A stretch of 6,363 bases of DNA, taken from positions 1 through 6,363 of the forward strand of contig MCBC01000078.1 in the NCBI GenBank assembly GCA_001723855.1, in the 5' to 3' direction. A program made the translations under genes and the position numbers. Under the pieces are notes generated by a model. The model ran no database searches. It was not told the DNA's origin and saw nothing but the letters and a program-made list of their open reading frames with translations. The DNA is from Candidatus Altarchaeales archaeon WOR_SM1_86-2. GTDB taxonomy: Archaea; Altiarchaeota; Altiarchaeia; IMC4; MCBC01. Positions 5,442 to 6,363 of this stretch are shown one piece after another (the first letter of the stretch is position 1; each line of letters opens with the position of its first letter).

Positions 5442-5447
5442 GGTGAT
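5442..5447 (+). promoter_or_regulatory. Ribosome binding site GGTGAT
   Basis: GGTGAT matches the archaeal anti-Shine-Dalgarno at the 16S rRNA 3' end and lies three bases before ATG 5451. It decides the start in favour of 5451 over the in-frame ATG at 5370, which lies upstream of the TATA box. Confidence 0.65.
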
Positions 5448-5450
5448 ACT

Positions 5451-6005
5451 ATGCGTGAGGAAGATATGATTAATGATATTGTAAAAGAGGGTTACAATAT
5501 CTTCAAGAAGCAATATGTAGCTTTTATCGTTGGCACAGTGATCGCCCTTCTTGGGATGATCTTTATAATTACAATCCCCCCGTTGATTTTCGGGATTTAT
5601 TTCATGTGTATAAAGTCAATAAAAGGGGAGGAAATACAGATTTCTGATGTGTTCAAAGGCTTCAATTATTTTATTACAAGCTGGGTATTGTTCATCGTCG
5701 GTTTTATAGCAATAGTTGTCGGTTTAATCTTTTTGGTAATCCCAGGGCTGCTTTTGATGGTGCTTTTCCAATATGCCATTGCAGTAGCGATACTTGAAAA
5801 TAGGGGTGCGATTAGTTCGCTCAAGAGAAGTTATGAAATAGGAAAAAAGAATTTCGCCTTTTCACTAGTGCTCTGGATTTTAATGGCAGTGATAGAAAGT
5901 GTTGGAGGACTCACCCGTATAGGTGTGTTGATTACGATTCCTTTCACTGCACTTTGTGTTTCCCTCGCGACCCATAAATTGACTGCAAATACTAAAGCCG
6001 CTTAA
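5451..6005 (+). CDS. Polytopic membrane protein, DUF975-like
   Basis: This encodes 184 residues. An acidic then amphipathic N-terminus (MREEDMINDIVKEGYNIFKKQ) precedes about four to five membrane helices, at roughly 23-50, 76-97, 98-115, 136-154 and 157-173. A soluble loop (52-75, with KGEEIQISDVFKGF) follows the first helix pair, and a conserved-looking stretch, ENRGAISSLKRSYEIGKKNF (116-135), precedes the fourth. The layout and the IPGLLLMVLFQYA motif resemble DUF975 and the membrane domain of glycerophosphodiester phosphodiesterase proteins; there is no catalytic domain. Function is unknown. The start is set by the ribosome-binding motif GGTGAT. The gene stands alone, divergent from the minus-strand operons, with its own TATA box and palindromic operator. 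The upstream in-frame extension of 27 codons contains the promoter and is discarded. Confidence 0.85.
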   Translation: MREEDMINDIVKEGYNIFKKQYVAFIVGTVIALLGMIFIITIPPLIFGIYFMCIKSIKGEEIQISDVFKGFNYFITSWVLFIVGFIAIVVGLIFLVIPGLLLMVLFQYAIAVAILENRGAISSLKRSYEIGKKNFAFSLVLWILMAVIESVGGLTRIGVLITIPFTALCVSLATHKLTANTKAA

Positions 6006-6119
6006 CATGGTTTTCTGTTCTCTTAATAGGCGTTGAGCAGCCAGATAAGGTTAATACTCTTATCTACGAGTTCTTTGAGGAACGCTAGATGAAGTGAATA
6101 GAATCTATAGATTCAGGGA
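6006..6119 (+). terminator. Downstream region of the plus-strand gene with a hairpin
   Basis: A T-rich stretch (TTTTCTGTTCTCTT, 6011-6024) begins 6 bases after the stop codon and is the likelier termination signal. A hairpin follows, AGATAAG (6043-6049) with CTTATCT (6059-6065). A perfect 14-base palindrome, GAATCTATAGATTC (6101-6114), lies further on. No gene is seen. Confidence 0.35.
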
Positions 6120-6140
6120 GATTCGTGCCCTCAAAAACTC

Positions 6141-6259
6141 TCGCTCCTACCGTCGCTCGGTGCTATAGCACTCCGATAACAAAGGATTTACGATTCGCTG
6201 TCGCTCATCCAAATTGCTCCCTGCGGTCGCAACTTCGCAAATCCTTATTCCGTTATATC
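6141..6259 (+). repeat. Structured repeat element, copy E2
   Basis: This is related to 263-384 and in the same orientation. Shared blocks are TCGCTCATCCAAATT (6201-6215), AACTTCG (6231-6237) and the end ATTCCGTTATATC (6247-6259). The main stem pairs AAGGATTT (6182-6189) with AAATCCTT (6239-6246) and CGA (6191-6193) with TCG (6235-6237), around one mismatch. An apical hairpin pairs TTGC (6214-6217) with GCAA (6229-6232). As in E1, the stem ends immediately before ATTCCGTTA. A perfect palindrome, GTGCTATAGCAC (6160-6171), lies in its left part. The element is interrupted or bounded at 6259 by the intron-like sequence. Confidence 0.55.
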
Positions 6260-6363
6260 GTGTGCCTCGCATGGCCATTTGCCAGGTGGTGTAAGTCCAC
6301 CTTCCTCAATTGCTTGTTCAGAGGAATAGTCGAAGATGACCCGAAAGGTCTAGCACCCTATTT
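6260..6363 (+). mobile_element. Probable group II intron, 5' end only
   Basis: The sequence begins GTGTG, fitting the group II 5' consensus GTGYG. It continues with GCATGG and a hairpin AGGTGG (6284-6289), loop TGTAAGT, CCACCT (6297-6302), which resembles the 'GGTG-AAGTCC' part of domain I in many bacterial and archaeal group II introns. Further stems are CCTC (6304-6307) with GAGG (6321-6324), and GACC (6338-6341) with GGTC (6347-6350) closing a CGAAA loop. The reverse transcriptase gene and domains V and VI would lie past the window edge, so identity cannot be confirmed here. The insertion point follows ATTCCGTTATATC of element E2. Confidence 0.5.

Noticed and set aside
5370..5450. ATG at 5370 as start of the plus-strand gene.
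   Set aside because: The extension contains the TATA box and operator palindrome, and ATG 5451 has the GGTGAT motif.

Overview
The window looks archaeal. Three signs point that way. Promoters read as TATA boxes 25-31 bases upstream of start codons. Most minus-strand genes lack a Shine-Dalgarno sequence, as expected for leaderless or A-rich starts. The one plus-strand gene has the archaeal ribosome-binding motif GGTGAT. A lipoprotein built of paired-cysteine repeats, an inserted domain of a kind I remember from euryarchaeal hypothetical proteins, and a probable group II intron would suit a euryarchaeon of the methanogen, methanotroph (ANME) or Altiarchaeota sort. I cannot fix the lineage from the sequence alone.

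Layout from left to right. 1-453 is non-coding and rich in inverted repeats: a T-shaped nested repeat, two hairpins, and a structured element here called E1. Next comes a minus-strand cluster, read from right to left. Operon B begins at module B (4851-4912) and encodes a membrane protein with a small beta domain (4834-4337), a two-helix membrane protein (4346-3993), a YdjM-like predicted membrane metallo-hydrolase (3987-3475) and a large cysteine-repeat lipoprotein (3508-2042). Its genes overlap or lie five bases apart. Operon A begins at module A (1972-2033) and holds a possible 61-residue protein (1953-1768), a Yip1-like five-helix membrane protein (1804-1118) and a signal-peptide protein with a C-terminal anchor (1074-454). 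From 4913 to 5450 is a long non-coding region with several strong palindromes and a very AT-rich stretch. A single plus-strand gene for a polytopic membrane protein follows (5451-6005). The window ends with a second copy of the structured element (E2, 6141-6259), directly followed by what looks like the 5' end of a group II intron (6260 to the edge).

How it may work together. Every recognised gene is predicted to be membrane-bound or exported, so the region reads as a cell-envelope cassette. The main observation is that the two minus-strand operons start from near-identical 62-base modules (51 of 62 positions, no gaps). Each has two GTGAAA-N4-TTTCAC-type palindromes 22 bases apart, a TATA-like box, and a start codon 29-31 bases beyond the box centre. 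This suggests one regulator controls both operons. The plus-strand gene has its own, different palindrome between TATA box and expected transcription start. No gene has a confidently known biochemical function; the YdjM-like assignment is the firmest by motif.
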